The notes: generated by a model from the sequence alone, not told the origin. A stretch of 64,000 bases of DNA from Aselliscus stoliczkanus (GCA_033961575.1 CM066728.1:182891678-182955677); one strand, 5' to 3'. Numbered from the stretch's first letter, positions 11,662 to 23,200 are shown. Program-made: numbers and translations.

Positions 11662-12580
11662 ATGGGGAGACAGAAAAATATTCCCCAAATGAAGGAAGAG
11701 AAAAACTCCAGAGAAAAACCCTAATGAAATGGAGCTCATTTGCCTAATAAAGAATTTTTTCAAATAGTCATAAGGATGCTAAACAAACTTGAGAGCAGAA
11801 CAGGGAAACTCAGAAAACACTTCAACAAAGAGACAGAAAGTGTAATAAAGGTGAAGAAAACAGTAACTGAAGTGAAGATTAGAAAGAATTGACAGCAGGT
11901 TAGTTAATACAGAAGAATGGATTACAGGCCTACAAGACAAAATAGTGGAAATCACCCAATCAGAACAGCAAAATGAAAAAAGAATTTTTAAAAATGAGGA
12001 TAGTATAAGAGACCTCTGAGATAACATCAAGTGCCTTAACTATTGCATTATAGGGATTCTAGAAGGAGAAGAAAGGATCAAAAAGAATATTTGAAGAAAT
12101 CATGGCTGAAAACTTTCCTAATCTGGGGAAAGAAACAGATATCCAGGTCCAGACAGCACAGACAGTTCCAAACAGGATGAACTCAAAGATATTCACACCA
12201 AGGCATAATTCAAAATGGCTAAAGTTAAGGACAAAGAGACAATCTTAAAGGTGGCAAGAATGAAACAAGTAAAAAACAAAAACAAAACCCAACCAAAACA
12301 AAAAGCAAACAAACAAAAAGAATGAAACAAGTCACATGGAAGGGAAATCCTATAAGGCTATCTGCTGATTTCTCAGAAGCAACTTTACAGGCCAGAAAGG
12401 AGTGACAGAAAATAGTTAAACTGCTGAAAGAAAGGAATCTATAACCTAGAATTCTATATTGGGCACGGTTATCATTCAGAATTGAAGAAAAGATACAGAG
12501 CTTCCCAGACAAGCAAAAAACTAAAGTTCATAATCACTAAACTGGTCTTACAAGAAATGTTAAAGTGTCTTCTTTTTTGC
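11662..12580 (+). pseudogene. L1 ORF1 (RNA-binding protein) relic
   Basis: ORF1 protein is the L1 nucleic-acid chaperone that coats L1 RNA. The trace starts at ATG 11662 in an A-rich context and shows coiled-coil-type coding text, then the conserved stretch corresponding to 'IIGILEGEE' near 12045-12070 and 'MAKVKDKE' near 12210-12240. Several in-frame stops and frame changes occur, and a 47-nt A-rich insert with a target duplication interrupts it at 12271-12317. It ends near 12580 after the 'QEMLK'-like motif. Not functional. Confidence 0.8.
12271..12317 (+). mobile_element. Tail-only retro-insert (A/C-rich, 47 nt)
   Basis: The 15-mer aagaatgaaacaagt occurs at 12256-12270 and again at 12318-12332. 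Between them lie 47 nt made almost only of A and C. This looks like a target duplication around nothing but a SINE-style A-rich tail. Alternative: a local duplication followed by microsatellite-like expansion. Confidence 0.6.
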
Positions 12581-14265
12581 AGAAAAGGCCATTAACCAGA
12601 TATAAGAAATCCTTAGGGAAGAAAAAAAAAATGTCATTGGTAAAGACAAATATATAATAATCACAGTGAATCAACCCCTTATAAAACTAATATGAAGGGT
12701 AAGAGACAATAGTAGCAAAATTAGCTATAACTATAATAAATATTCAAGAAATACACAAAACATATATAAAACATGTCAAAAACAAACAATTGAAGGCAGA
12801 GTAAAAATATACTGCTTTTCAATGCAATTGAACTTAAATGCCTATGAGCTTAAAATAGACTGCTATAGCTATAGATGGATATATATGGATCTCATGTAAC
12901 CATAAATCAAACCATACAAAAATATACAAAAAAATGAAAAGAATTCAATCAAATCCTAAAAACCCCCAACAAATCCAAAGGGAAGAGGTCAAGAACAGAA
13001 GAAAGGAATAGAGAATAACAAAAATAACCAAAAATCAATGAACAAAATGGCAAAAAGCACATACCTATCAATAATTACTGTAAATATAAATGCTTTGATC
13101 AAAAGACATAGGGCGACAGAATGGATTAAAGAAAAATAAGACCCATCTATAAGCTGCTTGCAAGAGACTCACTTTAGATCAAAAGACATGCTCAGGCTGA
13201 AAGTGAAGGAATGGAAAAAGATATTTCATGCAAATAGAAATGAAAAGAAAGCTGGGGTATCCATACTCACATCAGACAAAATAGACTTCAAAACAAATAA
13301 TTTAAAAAGAGACAAAGAAGGACATTACATAATTTTAACAGGGTCAATCCAAGAAGAGGTTATAACAATTGTAAATATCTATGTACCAAACATAGGAGCA
13401 TATGAGCATATAAAGCAAATTTTAATGGACATAAAGGCAGAAATAACAGTTATACTATAATATTTGGGGACTTTAATACTCCACTTACGTCAATGGATAG
13501 ACCATCCAGATGGAAAATTAAAAAGAAAATAATGATCTAAAATGCCACATTAGACCCATTTGACTTAATAGATATTTATACAGCATTTCATCCAAAAACT
13601 GTAGATTGCATGTTTTTCTTAACTGCACATGGAACATTTTCCAGGATAGATGACATAGTAGGCCACAAATCAAGCCTCAATAAATTCAAGAAAATTGGAA
13701 TTATATCCAGCATATTTTCTGACCACAGTGGCATGAAACTAGAAATCAACTACAAGAAGAAAACTGGAAAAAAACAGAAATATGGAGATGAAACAACATG
13801 CTTCCACATAATCAATGGATCAAACAGGAAATCAAAAACTACCTGGACACAAACAAAAATGAAAACAAAACCTTACAGAATTTATGGGATGCAGCAAAAG
13901 CAGTTATAAGAGGAAAGTTTATAGCTATAAAGGTCTACCTCAAGAAACTGGGAAAATCCCAAATAAACAATCTAAATTTACACCTAAAGAAACTAGAAAA
14001 AGAGGAAGAACTAAAACTCTAAAATATGCAGAAGGAAGGAAATAATAGAGATCAGAGTCGAAATAAATGAAATAGAAAACAGAAAAACAATAGAAAAGAT
14101 CAATGAACCTAAGAGCTTGTTCTTTGAAAGGATAAATAAAATTGACCAGTCTCTAGCAAGACTCATCAAGAAAAAAGAGAAAAAACACAAATAAAATCAG
14201 AAATGAAAGAGGAGAGATTATAACTGACACCACAGAAATGCAAAGGATCACTAAAGAATGCTATG

Positions 14266-14642
14266 GGGCCAGCAAAGTGGCACAGTTGGTTAGAGCTCGA
14301 GGTCTGAGCAACAGGGTCTCAGGTTCGAGTCCCACATGGGCCAGTGAGCTGTGCCCGAGCTGAGCTGTCTCTGAGCTGCCAACGGGCAGCCAGATGGCTC
14401 AGCTGGTGAGTACATGTGCTCTGAACAACAAGGTTGCTGGTTTGACTCTGGCATAAAATGGTGGGCTATCCCCCACACACACACACCGCAACTAGATTAA
14501 AAGCGGCAACTGGACTTGGAGCGGAGCTTACGCCCTCCACAACTAAGATTAAAGGACAACAACTTGACTTGGAGCTGATGGGTCCTGGACAAACACAATG
14601 TTCCCCCCTTCCCCAATTCCCCAATAAAACTCTTTTTAAAAA
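14266..14642 (+). mobile_element. VES-type SINE (dimeric tRNA-like head)
   Basis: Head ggggccagcaaagtggcaca with B-box-like ggttcgagtcc (14322-14332), then a second tRNA-like unit with ggtttgactct (14439-14449). The body contains 'ggcaactggacttggagc' and 'ccacaactaagattaaagg', and the tail is 'ttccccaataaaactctttt'. This matches my memory of VES, the bat T+ class SINE whose tail joins AATAAA to a TCTTT Pol III terminator. Its target duplication is eroded (aagaatgctatg 14254-14265 against aagtacactatg 14642-14653). Confidence 0.85.
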
Positions 14643-14653
14643 AGTACACTATG

Positions 14654-14785
14654 GGCCGGCCGAGTGGCGTGGTGGTTAAGCGTTGGTTTGGGAAGCCAGT
14701 GGCCCCGGTTCGGGTCCCACATGTGAGGGCCAGTGACACTGCCCTCAAAACAAACAAACAAACAAACAATAAAACAAAAAAAACC
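14654..14785 (+). mobile_element. Short new-head SINE
   Basis: Starts ggccggccgagtggcgtggt, has B-box-like ggttcgggtccc, and ends in (CAAA)n. Target duplication agtacactatg at 14643-14653 and 14786-14796 is exact. It landed at the 3' end of the preceding VES copy, so it is the younger of the two. Confidence 0.92.
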
Positions 14786-16319
14786 AGTACACTATGAACA
14801 AATATATGCCAACAAATTGGACAATCTAGAAGAAACGGGAAAATTTCTAGAAACATACAACCTACCAAGACTAAACCAGGAAGAAACAGGGAATCTGACC
14901 AGACCAATTACTAGTAACAAAATTGAAGCAGTAATCAAAAAACTCTCAATAAACAAAAGCCCAGGATCAGATAGTTTCACAGGTAAATTTTACCACACAT
15001 TTAAAGAAGAATTAGTACCTATTCTTTACAAACTATTCCAAAAAATTAAGGAGGAAGGAACATTTCTAAACTCATTCTACAAGGCCAGCATTATCCTGAT
15101 AACAAAACCAAAGACACATACAAAAAGAAATTATAAGCCAACATACCTGATGAACATAGATGCCAAAATTCTCAAAAAAAAAAGAAAGAAAAAATACTAG
15201 CAAACTGAATTCAACAATACATTAAAAGGATTATACAACTGTGATCAAGAGGGATTAATAGCAGGGATGCAAGGGAGGTTCAGCATCTACAAAACAATTA
15301 ATGTGATTCATTACATCAACAAAACCAAGGATAAAAATTGTATGATCATCTCAATAGATGCAGAAAAAGCATATGACAAAATTCAATATCCATTTATGAT
15401 AAAAACTCTCAACAAAATGGGTATAGAAGGAACTTACATCAACTTGATAAAGGCTATATATAACACACCCACAGCTAACATTATACTTAATGGTGAAAAG
15501 CTGAAATCTTTCCCTCTAAGATTAGGAAGAAGACAAGGATGTCCATTCTCACCACTGCTATTCAATAGAGTATTTGAAGTCCCAGCCACAGAAAAAGAAA
15601 TAAAAGGCATCCAAATTGTAAAGGAAAAAGTAAAACTGTCACTATTGGCTGATGACAAAATACCACATATAGAAAACCATTAAAAAACCTACCAAAAATT
15701 AATAAAATTTATAAAAGAATTCAGTAGAGTAGTAGGATACAAAATTGATATTCAGAAATTTGTCATGTTCCTATACACTATAGCAATCAGAAGGACAAAT
15801 TAAGAACACATAAATTTATAACTGTATCAAAAAGAATAAAATACCTAGGAATAAATTTAACCAAAGAGGTGAAAGACTTGTACTCTAAAAACTGTAAGAC
15901 ATCGAAGAAAGAAATTGAAGACGAAACAAATAAATGGAAGGATATACTGTGCTCATGGCTGAAGGATTAGCATTGTTAAAATATCCACACTACCCAAAGC
16001 AACCTACAGATACAATGCAATCCCTTTGAAAATACCACTGACATCCTTCTCAGAGCTAGAACAAATAATCCTAAAACTTATTTATATGGAAACAGAAAAG
16101 GCCCCGAAGAGCCACAGCAATATTGAGAAAGAAGAATGAAGTTGGTAGTATCACACTACCTGATATCAAACTATACTACAGGTCATAGTAATCAAAACAG
16201 TATAGGACTGGCACAAGAGACATACAGATCCATGGAACAGAACAGAGAGCCCAGAAATAAACCCTCGCTTATATGGTCAACTAATCTATAACAAAGGAGG
16301 CAAGAATATACAATGGACA

Positions 16320-16429
16320 GGGCCGGCCGTGGTGGTTAAGCGCTGGTTTGGGAAGCCAGCGGCCCCAGTTCGGGTCCCACATATGAGGGCCAGTGACACA
16401 GCTCTCAAAAAAAAAAAAAAAAAAAAAAA
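16320..16429 (+). mobile_element. Short new-head SINE with long poly(A)
   Basis: Head ggccggccgtggtggttaag; the A-box region is shortened relative to other copies. It ends in about 24 A residues. The exact 16-bp target duplication aagaatatacaatgga (16302-16317 and 16430-16445) marks it as recent compared with the host L1. Confidence 0.95.
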
Positions 16430-17733
16430 AAGAATATACAATGGAGAAAGGGCAGTCTCTTATTAAACAAATGGTGTTGGCAAAACTGGACCGCTCTCTT
16501 ACACCACATACAAAAAAACAAAAAACAAACTCAAAATGGATGAAAGACTTAAATGTAAGGCTTGAAACCATAAAACTCCTAGGAGAAAATATAGGTAGTA
16601 AAATATTTGACATCAGCCTGAGTATTATCTTTTTTGATATGTCTCCTTGAGCAAAAGAAACAAAAACAACAATAAACAAATGGGAATTCCTAAAACTAAA
16701 AAGCTTTTGCATAGCAAAGGAAATCAACAAAACAAAATGACAACCTACTGAATAGGAGAGTTATATTTATAAATGATATATCTGATAGGGGTTTATATCC
16801 AAAATATATAAGATACTCACATAACTCAATAACAAAAAAATGAACAATTTGATCAAAAAATGGGCAGAGGATACTTCTCCAAAGAAAACATACAGATGGC
16901 CAACGTGTGAAAAGATGCTCAACATTACTAATCATCAATGGAATGCAAATGAGAACCACAATAAGGTACCACCTTATACCTGTCAGCATGGCTATCATCA
17001 ATAAATCAACAAAAAACATGTGTTGGCGAGGATGTGGAGAAAATGGAACCTTTGTGCACTGTTGGTGTGACTGCAAATTAGCACAGGCACTGTGGAAAAC
17101 AGTATGGAGATTCCTCAAAAAAAAACAAAAAAATAGATCTACCATACAACCAGCAATTCCACTTCTGGGTATTTATCAAAGAAAACAAAATCATTAATTT
17201 GAAAAAAATATATGCACCCTACGTTCACTGAAGCATTATTTATAAGAGCCAAGATATGGAAGCAATCTAGGTGTCCATCTGTATCATGAATGGATAACGA
17301 AGATATAATACATATACACATACGCAGGAGAATGGAATATTACACAGTAATAAAAAAGAACAAAAGCTTGCCATTTGCAACAACATGGATGGACCTGGAG
17401 AATATTATGCTAAGTGAAATAATTCAGACGCAGGAAGGCAAATACCGTATTGTTTCACTTATATATAGAATCTTAAAAAACAAAACACATAAACAAACAA
17501 AACAAAAATGAATTCATAACAAGAGGCCTCCAGAGGTGAGGTTGGTGAGGATGGGTGTAAAAGTGACGGGGGAGTATAGTCATTAATATTGTTATAAGTT
17601 TGCACAGTGACAGTTGACTACTACAATTAGTGGGATCATCACATTTTAAGCTATAAAGCTGTCAAACAACTATTTTGTACACCTGAAACTAATACAACTA
17701 ATAAAATATTATATACCAAAAAAATAAAAAATT

Positions 17734-19574
17734 CGTTCTCTTTTGTGCGGCATGCATGCACACTACCCCACAAATACCTTTACAAAGAAACATTCATGTT
17801 CCTTTCAACCAGTGAGCTACATTAAAAAATAGGGGAAACTATCTTGCAGGAACAGTTACAAATCCATTTAACAAGGAAGATTATTAATTCTTGGGACTCT
17901 GCATATTATATTCCAAGTGTGCCAGGGCAGCCGTCTCTTTGTCTTTTCTTCTTGCTAAAGTTACTTTTGTTTCAGCTCACAGTACTTTTATCAGTACTAA
18001 TTGGAACGTACTTCCTGCCAGGGTTTAGCATTTCGAGACTTTTTTTTGTAGGTGCTGATTTAATGGTGCTGACATTAAGGTTTCTATCCACCAGCTTACA
18101 TAAAAGACAACTAAAATGGGCTGCACAAGGAGAAGAGGGTTGAAAATCAAAGGGAGTGGGAGGGCAGAAAGAGGACTGTCAAGGCGCTCAACCTGCCGCA
18201 CACACATCAGAGCTGGTACTGCTCTGGTTGTTAGCACTGCATGATGAAGGTCTACCGAGAGCGTCTTCCTGACGGGAAAAGCTCAGCTAGGAGAAGGCTT
18301 CAGTCTGTCTTCTTTGATCGCACAGACATTGAATGAAATCTTCCCCTCTCAGCAGAAATAAGAGAAACAAACCAGTCCCCAAATCAGCTCTTTTGAGCCT
18401 TTCCCACGGGCTCTGATCAGTCTGTCCACCCTGGTGGAACCTGGGCATTTCTATAGAAAATAGACTCACTGCACCTTGAGAAGAAGAGAGCAAAGGCATG
18501 AGGTGATGAGCAACCCAGAGTTTTGAACCAGTTACTGCCCAAATTATGTAAGAAGCAGGCAAGTAACTGAGGGGAGCAAGTGTGGACACCGCTAGGGGGT
18601 GGGGAAGACTATGACAAGTCAGAGAATTCTGGCCGTCTCTATGGGGCAGCCACCATTCAACTGTAGCCCAATGCTTGGTCCTCACAGCATGTAGGTCCAC
18701 GATGGTTGAATCTTCTGATATTTCAAGAGAGGTGGAAATAGAAGTTTTAGTGTGAAACTCCCCAGTTTTGAAATGTTGATGACAAATGTAAAACATATCC
18801 AGGTCACAGAAAACAGACCTGGTGCCAGAAGCAGCTGAGACACCAATGGTTTGTATCATCTGATTAAAGTTTAAGGCACGAGTTTGGAGACCATCTCAGC
18901 CACAGAAAGTGTGACAAATTAGAGACCTTGCTGGAGATGAAGTCCCTGAACGATGCTCCTCTAACCCCAAAGTGCCTGGGGAAGCATACCAGTTGGCCTT
19001 TCATGTTTCCTATTCTCAAAGCAAATTTAGTATTAGGTTCAGGATGTTCAAGAAAGAGAAATAAAAAGGGACCTGGTTTTCATATCTTGGTTTTCTTTTA
19101 CAGGTTTTATGGGGCATGTGGCACTATCAAATCATATGCATTTGATCTGTACAACTCAGTCTTATTTATCAAAATGAATTTGCTGGTTTGGTTTTCCCTG
19201 ATTCTCAAGATGACTTCCTTTCACAGATATTAGGACTGAATGATCTGAATCTCCTGGTAAGTTTTACAGACAAAATGAGGAGGTCTTTAACCTAGCTTTC
19301 CTCAGTATTTCAGGGGCTGTAAGAACAATTTCAATACACAAGGACATCCTAGCTGAATTTCATGGTGGTCAAACGAGTTCAGGAGCTAGAAATCCTATTA
19401 GAAGCCTGGTAAAGGCTTGACAGCCACTAGGCCTGTTTCTGTGAAGTGGGCAGTGAATTGTCGAGGAATCAAAAGCGCCCTGCCCAGCACAGGCAGAGGT
19501 GGCAGCCTTTGATTCTTAGAATCTCCGGCAAAGCAGAGCACAGGTCTGAGAGACCTGAAGTCGTGGATTCGAAT
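17734..19574. other. Unassigned spacer with one 190-codon open frame
   Basis: No repeat family recognised. On the minus strand 18287-18859 is open for 190 codons, the longest open frame outside repeats. The predicted product shows no domain, signal peptide or obvious family; Trp, His and Ser are scattered. No start context, splice sites or poly(A) signal can be tied to it. It may be a chance frame or part of an old repeat I do not recognise. Confidence 0.35.
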
Positions 19575-19850
19575 GGATGTTCATTCAGTAAATATTTAAT
19601 GCCTACTGCAAGCCAGGTATTATTCTAGGTGCTGGGGAATCAGCAGCAAATTCAAGTTTCCACCACCATTAAAAAACATTCTAAATAACTCCACAAATAA
19701 ATGTATACTATGATGTCAGACAGTACCGAGTGTCACATGAGAGAAAGAAGAGAAAAATAAAGAGTCCTGATAGGCTAAAAAGCTGCTGCAGAAGAGTTTT
19801 CTCTAAGGTAACAGAGAGCATTTCTAGGATACAGGAAGGAGCGAGAAACT
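19575..19850 (+). repeat. Old interspersed repeat ('ggtgctgggga' type)
   Basis: Text 'ttcattcagtaaatatttaa', 'tattattctaggtgctgggg', later 'tgatgtcagacagtacc' and 'gagagcatttctaggata' matches the same ancient family as 9900 and 44051. Confidence 0.5.
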
Positions 19851-19870
19851 GTCACACTCCTGCACTTTTA

Positions 19871-19979
19871 TTATTTCTCAAATAGATTTCCTAGGGGCAG
19901 TTTTTCAAGAGACGAACACACACACTCTTTTTAATGGGGAGTGAGAAAAATCAATTAATTCATATTTGGCCAAATGTAG
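19871..19979 (+). repeat. Inverted duplication, left arm
   Basis: About 110 bp starting ttatttctcaaatagatttc and ending catatttggccaaatgtag. It matches the reverse complement of 21320-21430 with about nine mismatches and one single-base indel by eye (about 91% identity). Not part of any repeat I recognise. Confidence 0.85.
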
Positions 19980-20039
19980 CAAACAACTGCAGTTTAAAAC
20001 CCAGCCAACCTACTTGAAACTCATACTCTTAAGCAGACT

Positions 20040-20160
20040 TATGAGTCCATATGCCCTGGTTTCCTCACCTGTAAAATGGGGACAGTATTAACCACCCACC
20101 TCAAAGGATTAAATGTGGATGACACGTGACTGTGCTGCCTGGGCTGTGCAAAGATTGGAG
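20040..20160 (+). repeat. MIR fragment
   Basis: Core text 'ggtttcctcacctgtaaaat' followed by 'ggggacagtattaacc' and 'ctcaaaggattaaatg' is typical of the MIR core. Confidence 0.75.
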
Positions 20161-20486
20161 CAGAGTCGGCACCATCAGCCATGATCTTATCATCACTGGA
20201 CCTGGTGCAGTGCCCACCTCCAAGCAGTTCCTCAGCTGAAATCAATCAGCTCCTTGCCTCTGTTCATCTCCCTGGGAGTGAGGGTCCAGAGTGGGAGTGA
20301 ACATGCACATCTGGGTTCCAAGCAGCTCTTTTGCAGTAGTGTGTTATGCTGGATACATGTGGGGGCTGAGGGGAGCTCGGGTTCTTTTGGAGCCAAACTA
20401 AACAGAGTTCCAATTTAGCTTTTCTCTCTTCCTTCTTTCCTACATATAGTTAAAATTATACACTAATGAAGAGTTAGAAAGCAACT

Positions 20487-20907
20487 ATCTTTTTTTGAAA
20501 GATTTTTTTTTTCAATTGGGGAATTTGGGGAGGAGAACAGCATTGGGGAACCGGGGAAGGGGAACAGACAAGTTGCTGTCCTTTTGTTCTTCGGTCTAGT
20601 TGTGGAGGACATCACTTCACTGGCCCGTGTTGGTATTGTGATCATTGTGCTCTTCCCAGGTGAGGCTGTGGCTTGCCAGCCACTGGATGGCCACTCACAG
20701 TAGCTCACAAAAGCTCATGCCTGCTGTCAGCCAGCCCCACTGCAGCCTACGTTGTAGCTGGCGACTCACGGCAGCCGAGCTGTTGTTCTCGATCTTAGCT
20801 GTAGAGGGCAGCGTCACTGACCCTAATGTGGGTTCTGAACTGGGGCCCTGATGCTCAGAGCTGGCATCCCAAGCCAACTCTTAACCAACGTACCACTCGG
20901 CTGGCCC
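20487..20907 (-). mobile_element. Long new-head SINE, minus strand
   Basis: On the plus strand the copy reads tail first (attggggaatttgg... ttgctgtccttttgttcttc) and ends with the head complement ccactcggctggccc at 20893-20907. Full structure of about 420 bp: new tRNA-like head, CAGC-rich body and VES-like tail. Target duplication tagaaagcaact (20475-20486) and tagaaagcagct (20908-20919). Confidence 0.9.
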
Positions 20908-20919
20908 TAGAAAGCAGCT

Positions 20920-21319
20920 TTCAAAGGCATTTGTTGGACTGTATTATTTCTTAATAATAGAGAGTTTTTCATGGTCAAATGACAACTTCCTGTTTTCATT
21001 AAAAAATAAAACTAAGAAAAAATTAACAGTTGTATTAAACAGAGTCCTTTGAAATGGTATTGCCAGAATAGCACTTGACTTGGATTTACATAGGGTGATG
21101 TCTGCCAAAAAGTTGAATGATAAAGTTTTCCAGTGCATTCGTGAAATGAATAAAATGCTCAAAAACATATTTGACGAATAAATTCTAACACTAGTTGAAT
21201 ACTGACTGCCAGATTTTTCAAAGGTTGTTGAAAATGGGTCCCTTTGCAATGCAGGTGAGAGAAAAGTAGAGAAATTGATTTTAAATTAAATTTGCAAATC
21301 TAATCCTACAGTGGCTTAC
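20920..21319. other. Unassigned sequence between the inverted arms
   Basis: AT-rich, with no repeat or coding signal recognised. It forms the inner part of the loop between the inverted duplication arms. Confidence 0.4.
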
Positions 21320-21430
21320 CTACATTTGGACAAATATGAATCTAATAGATTTTTCCCACTCACCATTAAAAAGAAAGTGTGTGTTCATCTCTTGAAAAAC
21401 TGCCCCTAGAAAATCTATTTAAGAAATAAA
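21320..21430 (-). repeat. Inverted duplication, right arm
   Basis: Reverse-complement partner of 19871-19979. Starts ctacatttggacaaatatga and ends with ctattt aagaaataa. The homology fades on both sides of each arm. Confidence 0.85.
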
Positions 21431-21829
21431 AAAGAAACCACCATTAATTTAATGAAGAATAATTTGTAGATGTGTTCTTACACAGAATTATAGCCAGCAT
21501 ATTCATAAGTTTATTCCAAATCTTTCATACTAAATATATCAAATCAGAAGCTGCATAAATCATAATATATTACAAAAATTAATGATCATTTTAGACCTAA
21601 CATATCTGTGGGAAACCATGTCACATAATTTCCATGGATTATCCACAGACAGAAGGAAAACAAGAGTGTATGTCTGACTTGAAACAATGTGCTTTCATCA
21701 TCAAATTTATACTATCCCCTACAGAAATCACAGGTCAAATAACTATGCCTCACAATACATACATTTTGAAAACCCTTTATTCAGTTGTATTCAAACTCTT
21801 TGCAATATCCTTATAACTTTATGTAAATC
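21431..21829. other. Unassigned AT-rich spacer
   Basis: Nothing recognised. Confidence 0.4.
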
Positions 21830-22100
21830 TAATCCTTTTTGACCACATTTAATGATGCAGCACTCCTAACCCTGACGCCTGATGTCACTTACCTTATTCT
21901 TCATTTTTATTCACAGCACTTGTCTGACTTCCATATATACATGAATATATGCATACATTATGCATATTATTTATGATTTATTTCCCTTCAAAAGACTGTA
22001 AGACCTATAAGAGTAGGGATTTTTAATTTGTTCAGTGGTAGGACCCCAGTACCTAGGACAGTGCCTAGCACATAGTAAGCTTTCAATAAATTGTGTTGTC
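21830..22100 (+). repeat. L2 3' end
   Basis: Ends with 'agtgcctagcacatagtaag' and 'ctttcaataaat', preceded by 'gactgtaagacctataagag' and 'tagggatttttaatttgttc'. This is the L2 3' terminus. Confidence 0.8.
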
Positions 22101-22759
22101 TGGATGAATTTAAATGTATTGTGACAGCTCAATATTTAAAGCAACACAATATTGCATTTTTTTTGGAATATAAATTCTTCTTTCCTTTAAAAAAGAAAAA
22201 GTACATTCATTTCCTAATTATGAGCCCATACTTTTCTCTGCCAGGTGCTTTTAAAGAAAAAATTAACTGCAACTTATTTACCAAGAGGAAATAATAACAG
22301 GTCCTTAAACTACCATGTGAGTACAGGGTCATGACAATAGAAAAAGGGTCATGACAATGAAACTCACATTCTCAGAAGCAGTGATTCCGTATTTAGCTAC
22401 TCGTCTAGGCAAACAACTTAAAAATGCCAATGGACCCAACTTCTTGCAGCCATTCCAAAATAGCCTGGCCCAGAAATCAAAAGCATGCCATTGGGCCATT
22501 ACTGCAACCAGCAGTCTTCCTGGAGACCACCCTTCATGTCAGCGTAGTCATTCAGCCACAGCCACAATTTCGTCTTTAAATGCAAAATGCAAAAACACTG
22601 AAGCCGAATACTCTAAAGTATAAATATAATCCTAGGTATAAAGTTCTCCTTCAAATGGCTAGCCAAACTTCTTTCCTCTCTCATTTTCAATCATCAAAGC
22701 ATTGATTTTTTTTCATTTTCCTATAAAGAAATGTGTACCCAACTCTCATATATTAAAAA
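22101..22759. other. Unassigned spacer
   Basis: No element or exon recognised. A small direct repeat agggtcatgacaat occurs twice near 22325 and 22346. Confidence 0.4.
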
Positions 22760-22960
22760 ATGACCCGTTTATCTGAGCTTTATCATTTACCAGTCATCTG
22801 TCCTCAGGCATGTCATTTATATTCTTGGAGCCTCAGTCTCCTCATTTGTTAAACCGGGTCAATGCCATGCAGAATTGCCAAGGTTTAGAGGTGTCGAATA
22901 CAGTCCTGAGCTTGGTTTCTGGCAGGCAGTACTGTGGCACTGTTCTGAGTAAATGTAAAA
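22760..22960 (+). repeat. MIR
   Basis: Contains 'ttggagcctcagtctcctca' and 'tttgttaaaccgggtcaa' in MIR core order. Confidence 0.75.
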
Positions 22961-23035
22961 AGGCACACTCCAGGGTGACTATACATGCAGCAGTATCAAA
23001 ATGGAAAGCCCTTAACTGAGAGTTTGTTAGTGTAC

Positions 23036-23200
23036 GAGTCACTGCCCTAACTACTTAGTAAGCATCATCTCATTTGGTCCTGACCATAACCCACTGATAC
23101 CAATATCCAATTGTTTCAGATAAAGAAATTCAGATTTTAAAGGATTAAATAAGCTATTGAAGAAACAACTAGGAAAGAGCAGAGCTGAGATTCCAGGGCT
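23036..23200 (-). repeat. MIR, minus strand
   Basis: Reverse-complement MIR text: 'catcatctcatttggtcctg' followed by diverged 'cagataaagaaattcag' and 'agagcagagctgagattcca'. Confidence 0.7.

Larger units (their letters stand above)
13047..17513 (+). pseudogene. L1 ORF2 (endonuclease/reverse transcriptase) relic
   Basis: ORF2 protein nicks target DNA and reverse-transcribes L1 RNA. It begins near ATG 13047. The endonuclease part is visible at 13158-13460 (MQETHFRSKD..., KKAGVSILTSDKIDFK). The reverse-transcriptase part is visible at 14800-15680, with [12 protein letters not shown] near 14960, [11 protein letters not shown] near 15533 and the catalytic motif reading LLADDKI near 15642-15662, where L1 normally has FADD. 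The C-terminal part continues to about 17513. Three SINEs split it, and stops and frameshifts occur throughout, so no full product is possible. Confidence 0.88.
10440..17733 (+). mobile_element. Near full-length decayed L1 with nested SINEs
   Basis: Runs from an L1 5' UTR ('ggtgggtccaagatgggagc' near 10447) through ORF1 and ORF2 to a 3' UTR with 'ttttgtacacctgaaactaa' and an A-rich end near 17733. Without its nested SINEs (14266-14642, 14654-14785, 16320-16429) and a tail-only insert (12271-12317) it is about 6.6 kb, a normal L1 length. Both reading frames are broken many times. A convincing target duplication was not found, so the exact ends are approximate. Confidence 0.9.
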
